A stretch of DNA of 63,042 nucleotides from Methanobacterium sp. Maddingley MBC34 (GTDB taxonomy: Archaea; Methanobacteriota; Methanobacteria; Methanobacteriales; Methanobacteriaceae), in assembly GCA_000309865.1 (NCBI GenBank), contig AMGN01000025.1, positions 1 through 63,042 on the forward strand, written 5' to 3'. Below the pieces are notes generated by a model, which worked only from the letters and a program-made list of their open reading frames with translations, was not told the origin of the DNA and made no database searches. Position numbers and translations under genes: made by a program. Each line of letters starts with the position of its first letter. Position 1 is the first letter of the stretch. Positions 45,789 through 57,297 of the stretch are shown piece by piece.

Positions 45789-46034
45789 AAAATTTTATAA
45801 CGTTTAAACCCAAATTTACCATTTACGGCATTATAGAGGGACAAAATAAGATAAATGAACAACTTTGGAAACACTAGAATAAAGCAAAAAAAAATAGGTA
45901 GATGAAAAATAATTAGATGAAAATGAGATAAAAAAATTAAAGAAAAAATTGGAACCCTCCAATTATCTAAAAAAACAAATATGAAACTGGGAAAATTCAA
46001 ATAAAAACATGTTGTCAGAAGGGGGAGAGCATAA

Positions 46035-47150
46035 ATGTCATTTTTAGGTTTGATTGTTAAAAATCCTTTTCGTAACAAAACCAGAACTGCACTGGCTGTG
46101 GTGGGGATTGCCATTGGCATTGCCACCATTGTGGCTCTGGGGATCATCACCGACGGATTGAAGTCTTCTACAGAGGAAACTTTAAAGGCAGGAGGAGCAG
46201 ATTTCACGGTTGTAGAGACCAATGTATCGGACATGTTCCTCAGTGAAATAGATGAATCTTATGTTAATAAAATAAAAGAGGTTAATGGTGTGGATGATGC
46301 TGTGGGGATCCTGACTGCCATACAACCAGTGGGAGATAATCCTTATTTTGTTATTATAGGTATTGACCCTAGCAAATTAGCTATGAGTGGAATGAAAATC
46401 ACCAATGGGACTGAATTTTCTTCTTTTGATGCTAAAGAAGTGATAATTGGTAAAGTTGGCGCCCAAAAGTTAAACAAAACTGTAGGAGACACTATAACCC
46501 TGGGTAAAGAGGATTACAAAGTTGTGGGAGTGTTTGAAACCGGTGACCTGCAGCAAGATGGAGGTACCTACATGTCCCTCAAGAATGTCCAGGCAATTGA
46601 GGAAAAAGAGGGGAAAGTCACCATGATCTACGTTAAGATCAAAAATGACGCCAATGTGGATGAAATAACCAGATCCATTGAGGATAAGTATGGAAAGGAC
46701 ATCACCACCATTGCATCACTGGAGGACCTGCAAAGTGTTGATCAGGGTTTAAACACCATAGACACAGCTTCGTGGGCGATTTCACTCCTGGCCATTGTCA
46801 TAGGCGGAATTGGTGTGATTAACACCATGATCATGTCTGTATACGAACGTACCCGAGAAATAGGTGTCTTGAAAGCAGTGGGGTGGAAGGATAGGAGAAT
46901 CTTATCCATGATACTGGGAGAATCCATAGTACTGACCCTTGCCGCAGGCGTAGTGGGAATAGTCATGGGACTAGTGGCCATCCAAGTGCTCATGGCACTG
47001 GGAATGAGTGGATTCATACAACCAGTGTACTCCCCTGACGTGTTCCTACGGGGCCTTTTAGTAGCTCTTATAGTCGGCCTTATTGGAGGATTTTATCCTG
47101 CCTACCGGGCCAGTCGCTTACCACCAACCGAGGCGTTGCGCTATGAATGA
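46035..47150 (+). CDS. ABC transporter permease (MacB/FtsX-like)
   Basis: Membrane subunit of a type VII ABC system, 371 aa: one N-terminal helix (about residues 16-36), a large extracytoplasmic MacB-type domain, and three C-terminal helices forming the FtsX domain (from SWAISLLAIVIGGIGVINTM). The segment SVYERTREIGVLKAVGW is the coupling motif to the ATPase. The ATPase gene overlaps its end by eight bases. Such pairs export peptides, lipids or antibiotics, or move lipoproteins. Confidence 0.92.
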   Translation: MSFLGLIVKNPFRNKTRTALAVVGIAIGIATIVALGIITDGLKSSTEETLKAGGADFTVVETNVSDMFLSEIDESYVNKIKEVNGVDDAVGILTAIQPVGDNPYFVIIGIDPSKLAMSGMKITNGTEFSSFDAKEVIIGKVGAQKLNKTVGDTITLGKEDYKVVGVFETGDLQQDGGTYMSLKNVQAIEEKEGKVTMIYVKIKNDANVDEITRSIEDKYGKDITTIASLEDLQSVDQGLNTIDTASWAISLLAIVIGGIGVINTMIMSVYERTREIGVLKAVGWKDRRILSMILGESIVLTLAAGVVGIVMGLVAIQVLMALGMSGFIQPVYSPDVFLRGLLVALIVGLIGGFYPAYRASRLPPTEALRYE

Positions 47151-47811
47151 TGAGAACATTGTGGAGATTAAAAATCTAAAAAAAGGATTTGATAAAGGCA
47201 AGATAACCGCCCTGAACGGTATTGATCTTACTATCAAAAAAGGTGAATTCGTTTCCATTATCGGGCCGTCTGGTTCCGGGAAATCCACCCTGCTTAACAT
47301 GATCGGAGCCCTGGACCGGCCAGATGAAGGTACCATTAAGGTGTCGGGCTACGATCTCAAGGGTAAGAAGGATCTCAGTGAATTTCGTTCCAAAGAAATT
47401 GGATTCATTTTCCAGCTCCACAACCTCATTCCCAACCTCACTGTGGTGGAAAATGTGGAAATACCCATGTTTGAAAGTGGTTTATCCGGTAAGAAAATGA
47501 GAGAAAAAGCTTTGATACTGCTGGATTATATGAATCTCTCGGATAAGGTTAGTAGAAAGCCCACTGAGCTTTCTGGTGGTGAAAGACAACGGGTGGCCAT
47601 TGCCAGATCCCTTGCCAATGACCCCTCCATAATCCTGGCAGATGAACCCACCGGGTCCCTGGACTCTAAAAATGGGGAGATGATCCTGAAACGCCTCAAG
47701 GATCTCCATGATAAAGAGGATGTCACCTTGATCATGGTCACCCACGACCTGAACGTGGCTGCCCTGGCAGAACGGACCATTGAAGTGTTAGATGGGAAAA
47801 TAAAGGTTTAA
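47143..47811 (+). CDS. ABC transporter ATPase (LolD/MacB-like)
   Basis: ATP-binding subunit, 222 aa. Walker A GPSGSGKST (near residue 42), Q-loop FIFQLHNLIPNLT, signature LSGGERQRVAIARSLA and Walker B ILADEPTGSLD are complete. The ATG at 47143 lies within the permease's last codons, indicating a coupled pair. Confidence 0.95.
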   Translation: MNDENIVEIKNLKKGFDKGKITALNGIDLTIKKGEFVSIIGPSGSGKSTLLNMIGALDRPDEGTIKVSGYDLKGKKDLSEFRSKEIGFIFQLHNLIPNLTVVENVEIPMFESGLSGKKMREKALILLDYMNLSDKVSRKPTELSGGERQRVAIARSLANDPSIILADEPTGSLDSKNGEMILKRLKDLHDKEDVTLIMVTHDLNVAALAERTIEVLDGKIKV

Positions 47812-47916
47812 TAAAAAGAAAGACCTAAAATTTTAAATAAATTTCTTTATTTTCCCTTATTTTTTTCTAAATTCTTTTTATTCTCATAAAAAATATTAAT
47901 TTAAGTTAATGGGATG

Positions 47917-48375
47917 TTATAATGGTCCTTTATCAGGATGTCCTTCCCTCATTCCCATTCCTGCTTCTTTTTCCAGTGCTCCCTTCTTGAAGAACATTTT
48001 AACCAGGTTTTGGGCGTGTTCACGGGCACGGTTATCTGCCAGGAATTTGAGGTCTTTCTCATCAACCCCTTCATCCTCATGGACAAATACCTCCAGGATA
48101 TGGGTGTTGGTCATGAGCTGGGCCTGTATGAGTCCAGTGGATGCTTCATGGGCACAGGTTTTATCCATTACCTCCGGTCCAGGCATTCCCAATGCCATGA
48201 CTACTTCACAACCCTCTTCTTCAATGAGTTTTTTACAGGCCACTGGAAGGTCCTTGACACCAGGGACTGTTCTTCGGATTATATTATTGTTAGCCACGTG
48301 TTGTTTTATCTCATTTATGGCTGCAGAGGCCATATCGTAACGGGCAAAAGTAGTATCGCAGATTCCAATTTTCAT
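47917..48375 (-). CDS. ribC: archaeal riboflavin synthase
   Basis: Archaeal-type riboflavin synthase, 152 aa, related to lumazine synthase rather than the bacterial enzyme; it joins two lumazines into riboflavin, a precursor of FAD and F420. It starts MKIGICDTTFARYDM; TVPGVKDLPVACKKL and EVVMALGMPG are family segments. GTGAT precedes the ATG. Convergent with the ABC genes. Confidence 0.93.
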   Translation of the reverse strand: MKIGICDTTFARYDMASAAINEIKQHVANNNIIRRTVPGVKDLPVACKKLIEEEGCEVVMALGMPGPEVMDKTCAHEASTGLIQAQLMTNTHILEVFVHEDEGVDEKDLKFLADNRAREHAQNLVKMFFKKGALEKEAGMGMREGHPDKGPL

Positions 48376-48593
48376 TTTATCACACTGATGGTTAAAGCAA
48401 AGGTTTTGAATTAAATGATATTATTTGTCTTTGCATATTGTCTTGGTACTGGTTTTATATGAATATTTTGTAAAATAAATAAAAAATATTAAACAACTAT
48501 TTCATTGAATAAAAAAATATTTTCCAGATTTTTTGATTAATCAGGGAATATTGAATTTTAATTAATCAATGTAAATTGAAAAAGGTTCTAAAA

Positions 48594-48645
48594 AGGTAAA
48601 AAAGTATGGTAAAAAAGTATGGTAAAAAAGTATGGTAAAAAAATG
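48594..48645. repeat. 13-bp tandem repeat AAAAAAGTATGGT
   Basis: Three full copies of AAAAAAGTATGGT and a partial fourth lie in the spacer just downstream of mch. On the minus strand the run gives T-rich blocks and could act as the mch terminator. Confidence 0.65.
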
Positions 48646-48663
48646 TAAGTTAGGGGACCTAAC

Positions 48664-49626
48664 CTACAATCCAAAGGATTTCTTTAATAGTTCCACATTG
48701 ACGTATCCTGCACGGAATAATTCTCCAGTGGTAAGATCGTTAATTACCACTTCTGCTGGTGCAAACATTCCCTTATCAATCTGGAAGAAGTCGAAATTGG
48801 CTTCTTTAAAGACATCATAGAATGGTTTTCCATACCCATCTGCAGCAGAGGATGGTAAATTCTCGGCCAGTGCTTTCAGGTCGTCCTTGGTTTCTGATTC
48901 AATGAAGTAGTAGGTTCGGCCACCAAACAGGACTGCGTCGTTGGTTTTTCCCATAGCTTTTAAGCCGTCAGGATCCACCGGAGCTATGGGTGCTATTCCT
49001 GCTGCGTGTTTGACCTTGTTAACATCGAAGTGCAGGGCCTCCAGCATCTTGTAGGTTCCGTTTTCTACTACCCTTCCTGCTATCTGAATAGAACCAACCA
49101 GAGAGGATGTTGGGGCTACCAGAGCGTAAACATTCTCAGGGGCAACTTTACATTCTTTAGCTACGTAATCCAGGACATCAGCTCCAGGGAGCTTGTCTGA
49201 TTCCAGGGTGATGATGGCCAGATCTGCATCATCCATGTAACCGATTTCTTCATAGGTTTCCTCAGGTTTTAAGGCCAGTGCTCTTGCAGGTCCAGATCCC
49301 AGGGCAAAGAAGTCACCCACACTAACAGACCATCCAGCTTTCTGTGACCCCAGGGTTGATATAGCGGGCTGGTGTGTTTTTATCTTTACAGAAGGTAATG
49401 CAAAGCCTTCAGAGAGGTCTCCAGGGATTGATATTCCCACTTCAGCCAGTCCACCCAGACAAACTTTAGTATAAAGTTCTCCTGCTTTAAAACTTCCAGT
49501 TACATCCACTCCGGCATCTATAACTGTTGAACCGTTTTCCAATTTGTGAACTGCTATATTAAGGTCGTCCGCATTCGCAATCATTAAATCTACTGTTTTT
49601 TTAGCTTCTAAATTGACACTTACCAT
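48664..49626 (-). CDS. mch: methenyltetrahydromethanopterin cyclohydrolase
   Basis: Mch, 320 aa, converts formyl-H4MPT to methenyl-H4MPT+, the step just before the reaction of Hmd encoded 34 kb away. Recognisable stretches are VCLGGLAEVGISIPGDL (near 54), HQPAISTLGSQKAGWSV (near 84) and LFGGRTYYFIES (near 244). GGAGATGAT lies before the ATG. It has its own promoter region of about 200 bp upstream. Confidence 0.96.
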   Translation of the reverse strand: MVSVNLEAKKTVDLMIANADDLNIAVHKLENGSTVIDAGVDVTGSFKAGELYTKVCLGGLAEVGISIPGDLSEGFALPSVKIKTHQPAISTLGSQKAGWSVSVGDFFALGSGPARALALKPEETYEEIGYMDDADLAIITLESDKLPGADVLDYVAKECKVAPENVYALVAPTSSLVGSIQIAGRVVENGTYKMLEALHFDVNKVKHAAGIAPIAPVDPDGLKAMGKTNDAVLFGGRTYYFIESETKDDLKALAENLPSSAADGYGKPFYDVFKEANFDFFQIDKGMFAPAEVVINDLTTGELFRAGYVNVELLKKSFGL

Positions 49627-49830
49627 CTGATCATCTCCAATGAAAGTGAGAGATAATGGATATCATAAAAATTATCCATTAAACTCCTTTACTCTACAGG
49701 GATTTTTAAGTTTTTTTATTTTGATTTTCATTTATCTTAAAAAAATTTATAAACTGAATTGTTAATCCATTAAAATTTGCCAATTACACTAATCATATTT
49801 ATTCAATCGTTTAAACTATTTAATCGCCAG

Positions 49831-50435
<605 letters not shown>

Positions 50436-50448
<13 letters not shown>

Positions 50449-51413
50449 CCAGCTGCCTCCGTCATGTTTTTAAGTTTCTGATAAGCCGCCTCTTCTGGCA
50501 GCATACGCATTCCACAATCCGGGTCAACAATCATGTTTTCTTCTCCAATTATTTCTGCTCCCTTTTTAATTAAGGTGGAAATTTCCTCTGGACTTTCCAC
50601 CCTCTCAGTTTTGGTGTCCACACATCCAAAACCAATCTTCTTACCACCCAGATCCGTGTTTTGTAGAATATCAATATTTTTCTCAATTCCTGCAAATTCA
50701 CAATCAATTATGTCCACCGGGAATTTCAGAAGTTCGACAAGGACCTGACTTACATCTCCACATACATGCATTGCCAGAGGGACTTTTAAACCATTCTGGG
50801 CGATTTTTATGGCCTGGTAGGCGGTTTTAATATTTGCCATTCCAGTGGAGAGGAATGGCTCGTCAAATTGTATCATGGCTGCACCAGCCTTTTCCAAGTA
50901 TTTAGCCTCACGGTTGAGGGCATATGCCAGGTCGATGATTGCTTTATCCCTGTTTTCCAGGGTGTAGAATCCTTCCATTCGTGATGAGAGAACCAGTGTG
51001 GTGGGGCCGGTGATGATCCCTTTAACACCTCGGGCATCTTCATTGAACCCACCAGCAGATAACAGATTTTTGCCTGAGTTGAACTCTCCAGATATGCCGC
51101 CCGCAGATTTTAAAGCAATTTTTATGTCTTTTGCCCCTATTGAATAGTTGATTGGGAGTATTTTACCTTTGATCTTTGATGTTCCATCCTCCCAGACCAT
51201 TCCAGTGATATCCCTGGAGAATATGTCCACCATGTCTCCCCGTACCTGTCCAGTGGATATGATGTTCACACCGGCATTTACCTGTTGGGTAACAGCGAAC
51301 TCTACAGCGGCCTGGTAAGGGTCGTAACTCCCCATAAAAGAAGATATCCTGGAAGAAAATGATGATGGTTCCTGTGGTGGTGAAGGGTAACTTCCAACTA
51401 CAGTGGTTAGCAT
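50436..51413 (-). CDS. metE: short cobalamin-dependent MetE-type methionine synthase
   Basis: Archaeal core-MetE, 325 aa, equivalent to only the C-terminal half of bacterial MetE. In Methanobacteriales such enzymes methylate homocysteine using methylcobalamin bound to a corrinoid protein. Zinc ligands are visible in MHVCGDVSQ and DPDCGMRMLP; the start is MLTTVVGSYPSPP. GAGG precedes the ATG at 51413. It overlaps thyA. Confidence 0.92.
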
Positions 51414-51686
51414 TGAAAACCTCATTATATGTTGTTTTGATTATAATAGTATTTTTTGATGGTTTTTTATTTTCTTGTTCCTTAATGTATTTTTTATCCC
51501 TAAATAATATATTCAATCACTGAATATGGCTCTCTCGATATATAAAATCAATTATTATCCTGCCCTGAGATTACTCCACTAACATTATTAATTTTAAATT
51601 AATGACATATTATAACTGTGAAAACATAAATAAAACATACTAAAAAATTGACATGAGTTAATAAATAAAAAAGGAGGATTTTTTGT

Positions 51687-52115
51687 ATGGAATTTGCAGA
51701 TTGTGTAAAATTCGCCAATGAAAACCCGGTTGCCTGGCTGGCAACTGCTGATGGTGACCAACCCCGTGTGAGGGGTATGGGAATGTGGTACGCGGACGAA
51801 ACTGGTTTTTATTTCCAGACAGCCACCATGAAAGAAATGGTGGGACAGCTTGAAAAAAATGGTAAAGTAGAATTCGCATTTTACCATCCGGATGAAGCAG
51901 TTGGAACCATGTTAAGGGTAGCTGGTGAAATTGAATTCCTGGATGATGTGGAAGTTAAAAAGAAGGTTTTAGCTGACCGGCCGTTTTTAGCAGAGTTTGG
52001 TCTCACTGCTGAAGGTCCGGAACTAGTGATTTTCCGGATTTCCAAAGGCGAAGCCCATTTTTGGGATTGGGAAAGTAACGTTAAACCAAAAGAGATTATT
52101 AAATTTGGGGATTAA
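51687..52115 (+). CDS. pyridoxamine 5'-phosphate oxidase-like flavoprotein
   Basis: Split-barrel flavin-binding protein, 142 aa. It has the usual pattern AWLATADGDQPRVRGMGMWY near the start and FYFQTATMKEM. Homologues bind FMN or F420. AAAGGAGG precedes the ATG. Single-gene unit; substrate unknown. Confidence 0.85.
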   Translation: MEFADCVKFANENPVAWLATADGDQPRVRGMGMWYADETGFYFQTATMKEMVGQLEKNGKVEFAFYHPDEAVGTMLRVAGEIEFLDDVEVKKKVLADRPFLAEFGLTAEGPELVIFRISKGEAHFWDWESNVKPKEIIKFGD

Positions 52116-52202
52116 GGGATTATAAACTTTTTTAATTTTTTTATTATGAAATGGATGAATATGGCTTTTTGAAATTATAAAAAAAGAATTCAAGAATAGT
52201 AT

Positions 52203-52505
52203 TTAATCAATCCCCACGGCCCTTATCTTCTCCCGTTCTTCAGGAGGAACAGGTATTTCAACTGTTGCTGTTCCGTAGCAGGGTTTGGTGTAAGGGAGCA
52301 TTATAGTTCCTTTTTCCTCATTTATACCAATGGGTACGGGTGGTATTCCAATTATGCGAGCTCCCACTATTTTTTCCCCAGGGTTAACATGAACTACTTC
52401 TGGAGCGTTCTTTTCTATGAAACGAGCACAGTCTTTGAACCCTGATCGTGTCATGTGTATCTCGTAGTCTTCTGATTCACGAAGGTAAGTATCAAGACAA
52501 AACAT
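52203..52505 (-). CDS. DUF1894 protein
   Basis: A 100-aa protein of DUF1894, restricted to methanogens. It starts MFCLDTYLRESEDYE after GGAGG. It overlaps or abuts the DUF1890 gene directly upstream; the pair is conserved. Function unknown. Confidence 0.85.
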   Translation of the reverse strand: MFCLDTYLRESEDYEIHMTRSGFKDCARFIEKNAPEVVHVNPGEKIVGARIIGIPPVPIGINEEKGTIMLPYTKPCYGTATVEIPVPPEEREKIRAVGID

Positions 52506-52506
52506 T

Positions 52507-53073
52507 TCATGAATCCTCCGTTTTATCAAGTTTATTCATTTTATCAGATGCGTCCTCTTTATGAGTTTCAATCTTCGCCTCAGCCAGTTTAACCTTGCCA
52601 GATGGTTCATCTGAGTTTTCCAGTTTTGCCAGTGCGCGGTCCAAACGTACTCTGAGGGGTGTGGGGTTGTGGTATGCTCTTGCAGACGTAATATCTGCAT
52701 GCGTACTCTCCCGGACTGTGTTTTCAAAGTAATCCAGTTTTTCCTGATCACGGTGGAACACCAGTGCCAGGCTCTTGGTATTGAGGATGTGGTAAAAGGT
52801 TACAAAGTAGCTTGCTGCTGCATCTTTAGCCACGAATCCTAAAAGAAAATCATAATCCCCCTCATTTAATCCATCCAGGCATGATTCTATGTCTATTTTG
52901 TTCTGTATGTAATATTCCTCAGGGTCAGATACTTCCACCAGTTTCTTAGCTGATGGTGTGCTGACCACTGTGACCTGGTATCCCATCCCAGTTAATTTAT
53001 GAGATGCATAAATTGTTAGGGGGGTTTGTGAAGGGGATTCAGGACATCCCAATAATATCATGGCTTTTTTCAT
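52507..53073 (-). CDS. DUF1890 protein
   Basis: A 188-aa methanogen-specific protein of DUF1890 starting MKKAMILLGCPESPSQTPL, with a Rossmann-like start, and a lysine/glutamate-rich C-terminal tail. The ATG at 53073 follows TGAGG. Between DUF1894 and a membrane protein gene on one strand; likely one operon. Function unknown. Confidence 0.82.
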   Translation of the reverse strand: MKKAMILLGCPESPSQTPLTIYASHKLTGMGYQVTVVSTPSAKKLVEVSDPEEYYIQNKIDIESCLDGLNEGDYDFLLGFVAKDAAASYFVTFYHILNTKSLALVFHRDQEKLDYFENTVRESTHADITSARAYHNPTPLRVRLDRALAKLENSDEPSGKVKLAEAKIETHKEDASDKMNKLDKTEDS

Positions 53074-53104
53074 AGTGTATTCCTCAATTTTATTGTTAAA
53101 TATC

Positions 53105-54187
53105 CTATTTTTTCTTAACCAGTACCACGTGACCCACCACCATAGCACTCAAAAACAGGAACGTTAAAAGAGCAGTTCCATTAATGGAACGGTTCATTAA
53201 AAACAATCCAAGGGTTCCCTGAGCAATGAAAGCTGTTAATGACCCTATTAGCAGGGCTTCTCTCCCCAGGCAACTTTTGTCCCCATTTTCTCGACGTCTG
53301 CGGTAGGTGCAGAGTATTTTAAAGCCCAGGTACATCACCAGGATGCACCATCCCAGTAAAAATACAAGGAACAGATAACCAAAGTCGAAAGCCACACCGA
53401 ATATGCCAGGGAGCATGTAATCAATAACGTCTTTCTTAGTTACCAGTATTCCATAAAATACAGGGAAAGGTAAGCCAAATAATGTGATTAATGTCACTGG
53501 AAGTGATATGTATCCATCTGAACCACCTAAACAGGCATCTCCCCAATAACAGGACCCCATCTGATGTCCTAAGAGGGTGGTGTTTTTAATCACCATTTCA
53601 ACACTGGCTGTGGCATAGTTTTCTATCCTGGAAAGTCGCAGAAGTGGGCTGAGTACGCTCATGTCCAGCACCCGTGAGAGTATTTCCAGGGACCCGAAAC
53701 CAACCAGGGCAGCCACTACAACCAGGGCTATTCTACGAACTGTGAACACTGATTTCTGGCGAAAAGATTTGGAAATTATGAAGAATCCTATGAAAAGTCC
53801 GAATAACCATAGTAAAAGGAAAGACCTGTGCATTAATCCTCCGGCTATGGTTATGAAGAGTATAATGCCACCCATGTATATTTGAAGACTTCTGGTGTTT
53901 ATACCTGACTTTTTCATAATGGGAATGGCTGCCATTATGGTTACCACTGCCAGTAAAGCCAGTGGCCCATAGGGATGGGTGAATTCTGAGTGAGTGAATC
54001 CGGGTACAAAAAGGAAAAGAGCATCAACTCCGAACATTAAGGCAAATCCTGCCGCTACGATCATAGCCACCAGGAGAACCAGGTTCAACCCCATGGGTGC
54101 CAGGTTCAATATGAAGAAAACCGCCAGCTGAATTATAATCGCGATTTCAATGATGTACTGTAGGTGATTCTGAGCAATTAAAGCCAT
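53105..54187 (-). CDS. polytopic membrane protein, unknown function
   Basis: A 360-aa membrane protein with about 10 hydrophobic segments, starting MALIAQNHLQYIIEIAI, with GGAGG before the ATG at 54187. A hydrophilic loop with cysteines (GSCYWGDACLGG, near residue 213) may be outside the cell. It is not recognised; it heads the operon with DUF1890 and DUF1894. Confidence 0.75.
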   Translation of the reverse strand: MALIAQNHLQYIIEIAIIIQLAVFFILNLAPMGLNLVLLVAMIVAAGFALMFGVDALFLFVPGFTHSEFTHPYGPLALLAVVTIMAAIPIMKKSGINTRSLQIYMGGIILFITIAGGLMHRSFLLLWLFGLFIGFFIISKSFRQKSVFTVRRIALVVVAALVGFGSLEILSRVLDMSVLSPLLRLSRIENYATASVEMVIKNTTLLGHQMGSCYWGDACLGGSDGYISLPVTLITLFGLPFPVFYGILVTKKDVIDYMLPGIFGVAFDFGYLFLVFLLGWCILVMYLGFKILCTYRRRRENGDKSCLGREALLIGSLTAFIAQGTLGLFLMNRSINGTALLTFLFLSAMVVGHVVLVKKK

Positions 54188-54489
54188 ATTATATAATTCC
54201 TCCAATTTAGGACTTTATTTACTAAAATGATAGTATTTATTGGATAATATTTATTTATCAAATAGTTTTCATATTTCTGGAAAATTCACAAAAAATCATT
54301 TCATGAGTATAAATGGTTTAGTTATACCTCATTGAGGTTATGAATTAATTTTAATATGTAAAATCTGAATATATTTCCATACAATTTAATATTCAACAGG
54401 ATTAAGTTAAGTTTTATAAATTCTCCTTTATTCTTCTATATTATATTAATTTTTATAATCCATATTTTTATATACTTTATAAGGCATGT

Positions 54490-54609
54490 ATTTAAAAGCT
54501 TTTGTGAAGGATCAGATGTGAGTGGAAAACAGCATTCGAAGTTCCATCTAGGTTATTATAATCTTTAAAGCAAAAATATCTTTAATTACAATGTTTAAAT
54601 TTTTTTTTT
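54490..54609 (+). ncRNA. possible small RNA between TATA box and T10 tract
   Basis: TTTATATAC at about 54469-54477 is a good archaeal TATA box. No reading frame over 12 codons follows, yet a run of ten T (54600-54609) could end a transcript of about 110 nt. Support is only these two signals. Confidence 0.25.
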
Positions 54610-54766
54610 AATGTACCAAATCCCTGTTTTTGGTGAAAATTTTCACAATTGATTGTAAAGAGGTCGTTTTAATATAATCTTCTTTCATTTACCTAGTTTT
54701 ATCTTTTACATGGTTATAAATACAAAATCCATAGTAATACTTTTCCCGGCAAAAAACAGCATTAAG

Positions 54767-54774
54767 TTTAAATA
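54767..54774 (+). promoter_or_regulatory. TATA box of tRNA-Ala
   Basis: TTTAAATA lies 24-31 bases before the mature tRNA 5' end, the usual distance for an archaeal promoter. Confidence 0.6.
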
Positions 54775-54794
54775 CCGTAAAAGATAACTGTATT

Positions 54795-54871
<77 letters not shown>

Positions 54872-55015
54872 CTAATTAAACACTGCTTTTTATTTTAAAA
54901 TAATTTAATCCGATTTAGTTTCTAAAAAAAGATTTAGTTTCTAAAAAAAAATATATAAAAGTAAATAGTGATACTATTCAAAAATAATTAAGATTTTTAT
55001 AAATGAGTATTTGTT

Positions 55016-56041
55016 TTAACCATTTGCAGCCTGGTAAATACTGTCAATGATGATCTTAAACAGGTCATCAGTTGAAAGTTCCAAACGTTGATGGTCATCT
55101 TTAAGAAGTTCCTTTGCTATTCCCACTATTTCTTCAGGCCGTGTGGATCGTTTCATAAGCCCCTTTTTGATGTAGTAGGAATCCACGGAAAGTAGTTTCC
55201 CAGGATAACAGGATATCACCGGAGTTCCAAGAAGAGCCGCTTCCCTATTCATGGTTCCACCTGCCCCTATCACCAGGTCACAGGCCTTCATAAGACTGAA
55301 TGTATCAACAGGAGGCTTTATCAGCGTGATCTTGTCATCATTTTCAAAGATCTGTTGCTGTTCCCGGAAGCGAGGTATGACCAGAATGTTGGCCTGATCC
55401 TCCAATGCCTCAACAATGGGAGACAGGACAGTTTTCCTACAATCAGCTTCCAAATAAGAAGCTAATGCAGGTTCTGGCCTCATAAGTATAGTTTTTTCCT
55501 TATCAAGGTCTAATTTAAGGTCCTGGAATATGTGAGGATTGTACTGAAAGTCCACCAGATGAGTGATCTCAGATGTGCCATTATAGGGGAGCAGGTGGTC
55601 GGGATCTGCACCACAACGAACCACTGCCTCTTTTTCAATCACTTCGGGGAGTACAATCTTATCACAAAGAGATAATGTGAGTTTGTTGGCAGCTATGGCG
55701 TGTTCATTGTCCAGAACATAGACACTGGGGATCTTAAGACCATATGAAACGCGGGGGAGCTCAATAGAGTGTTTGGAAACAGCAACATCTGGTTTTTCCC
55801 TGCTTATAATCTGGGAAAGTTCATAAGCCCTTTGTGTGCTGCGGATGAGTTTTTCTTCCAGGCTCACTCCATGCCATCCCACCAGGTGGTAATCGATCCC
55901 GAATAGATCCAGGAGTCGGTGCACATCACCAAAACGGCGGGCAGTTATAAAAACTTCTTCACCCTGATCCTCCAGGTAGCGGATTATACTGTGAAAAAAC
56001 CGCACATGGGGGGAGTTAACTATGTCGATCCATACCTTCAA
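55016..56041 (-). CDS. DUF354 protein (glycosyltransferase-like)
   Basis: A 341-aa protein of the DUF354 family, with a GT-B glycosyltransferase-like fold (MKVWIDIVNSPHVRFF at the start, GAGGTMNREAALLGTPVIS near residue 256). It starts at TTG after GGTGAT. It lies 43 bp downstream of hypB on the same strand; a functional link to hydrogenase is not known. Confidence 0.85.
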   Translation of the reverse strand: MKVWIDIVNSPHVRFFHSIIRYLEDQGEEVFITARRFGDVHRLLDLFGIDYHLVGWHGVSLEEKLIRSTQRAYELSQIISREKPDVAVSKHSIELPRVSYGLKIPSVYVLDNEHAIAANKLTLSLCDKIVLPEVIEKEAVVRCGADPDHLLPYNGTSEITHLVDFQYNPHIFQDLKLDLDKEKTILMRPEPALASYLEADCRKTVLSPIVEALEDQANILVIPRFREQQQIFENDDKITLIKPPVDTFSLMKACDLVIGAGGTMNREAALLGTPVISCYPGKLLSVDSYYIKKGLMKRSTRPEEIVGIAKELLKDDHQRLELSTDDLFKIIIDSIYQAANG

Positions 56042-56084
56042 CCCATCACCAGTCCTATTTGTAATTCAGATGCTCATATTTCAA

Positions 56085-57114
<1,030 letters not shown>

Positions 57115-57129
57115 TGGACTACCTCTTTA

Positions 57130-57202
<73 letters not shown>

Positions 57203-57297
57203 CTGACAGCTTCTTCCCCTGGCATTAATGGCCCGGGAAGTTGAAATAAGCTATTCGAAATCTTTAGTAATATTTTAATTAATTTATGGTGATTTTA

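Larger units (their letters stand above)
45459..46034. other. 576-bp spacer with permease remnant and repeats
   Basis: The only gene-like content is the 43-codon permease remnant at 45639-45767 and a 19-bp triple repeat overlapping its end. The rest is AT-rich with the promoter of the ABC permease; a GGGGGAGAG ribosome site is at 46020-46028. Confidence 0.6.
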
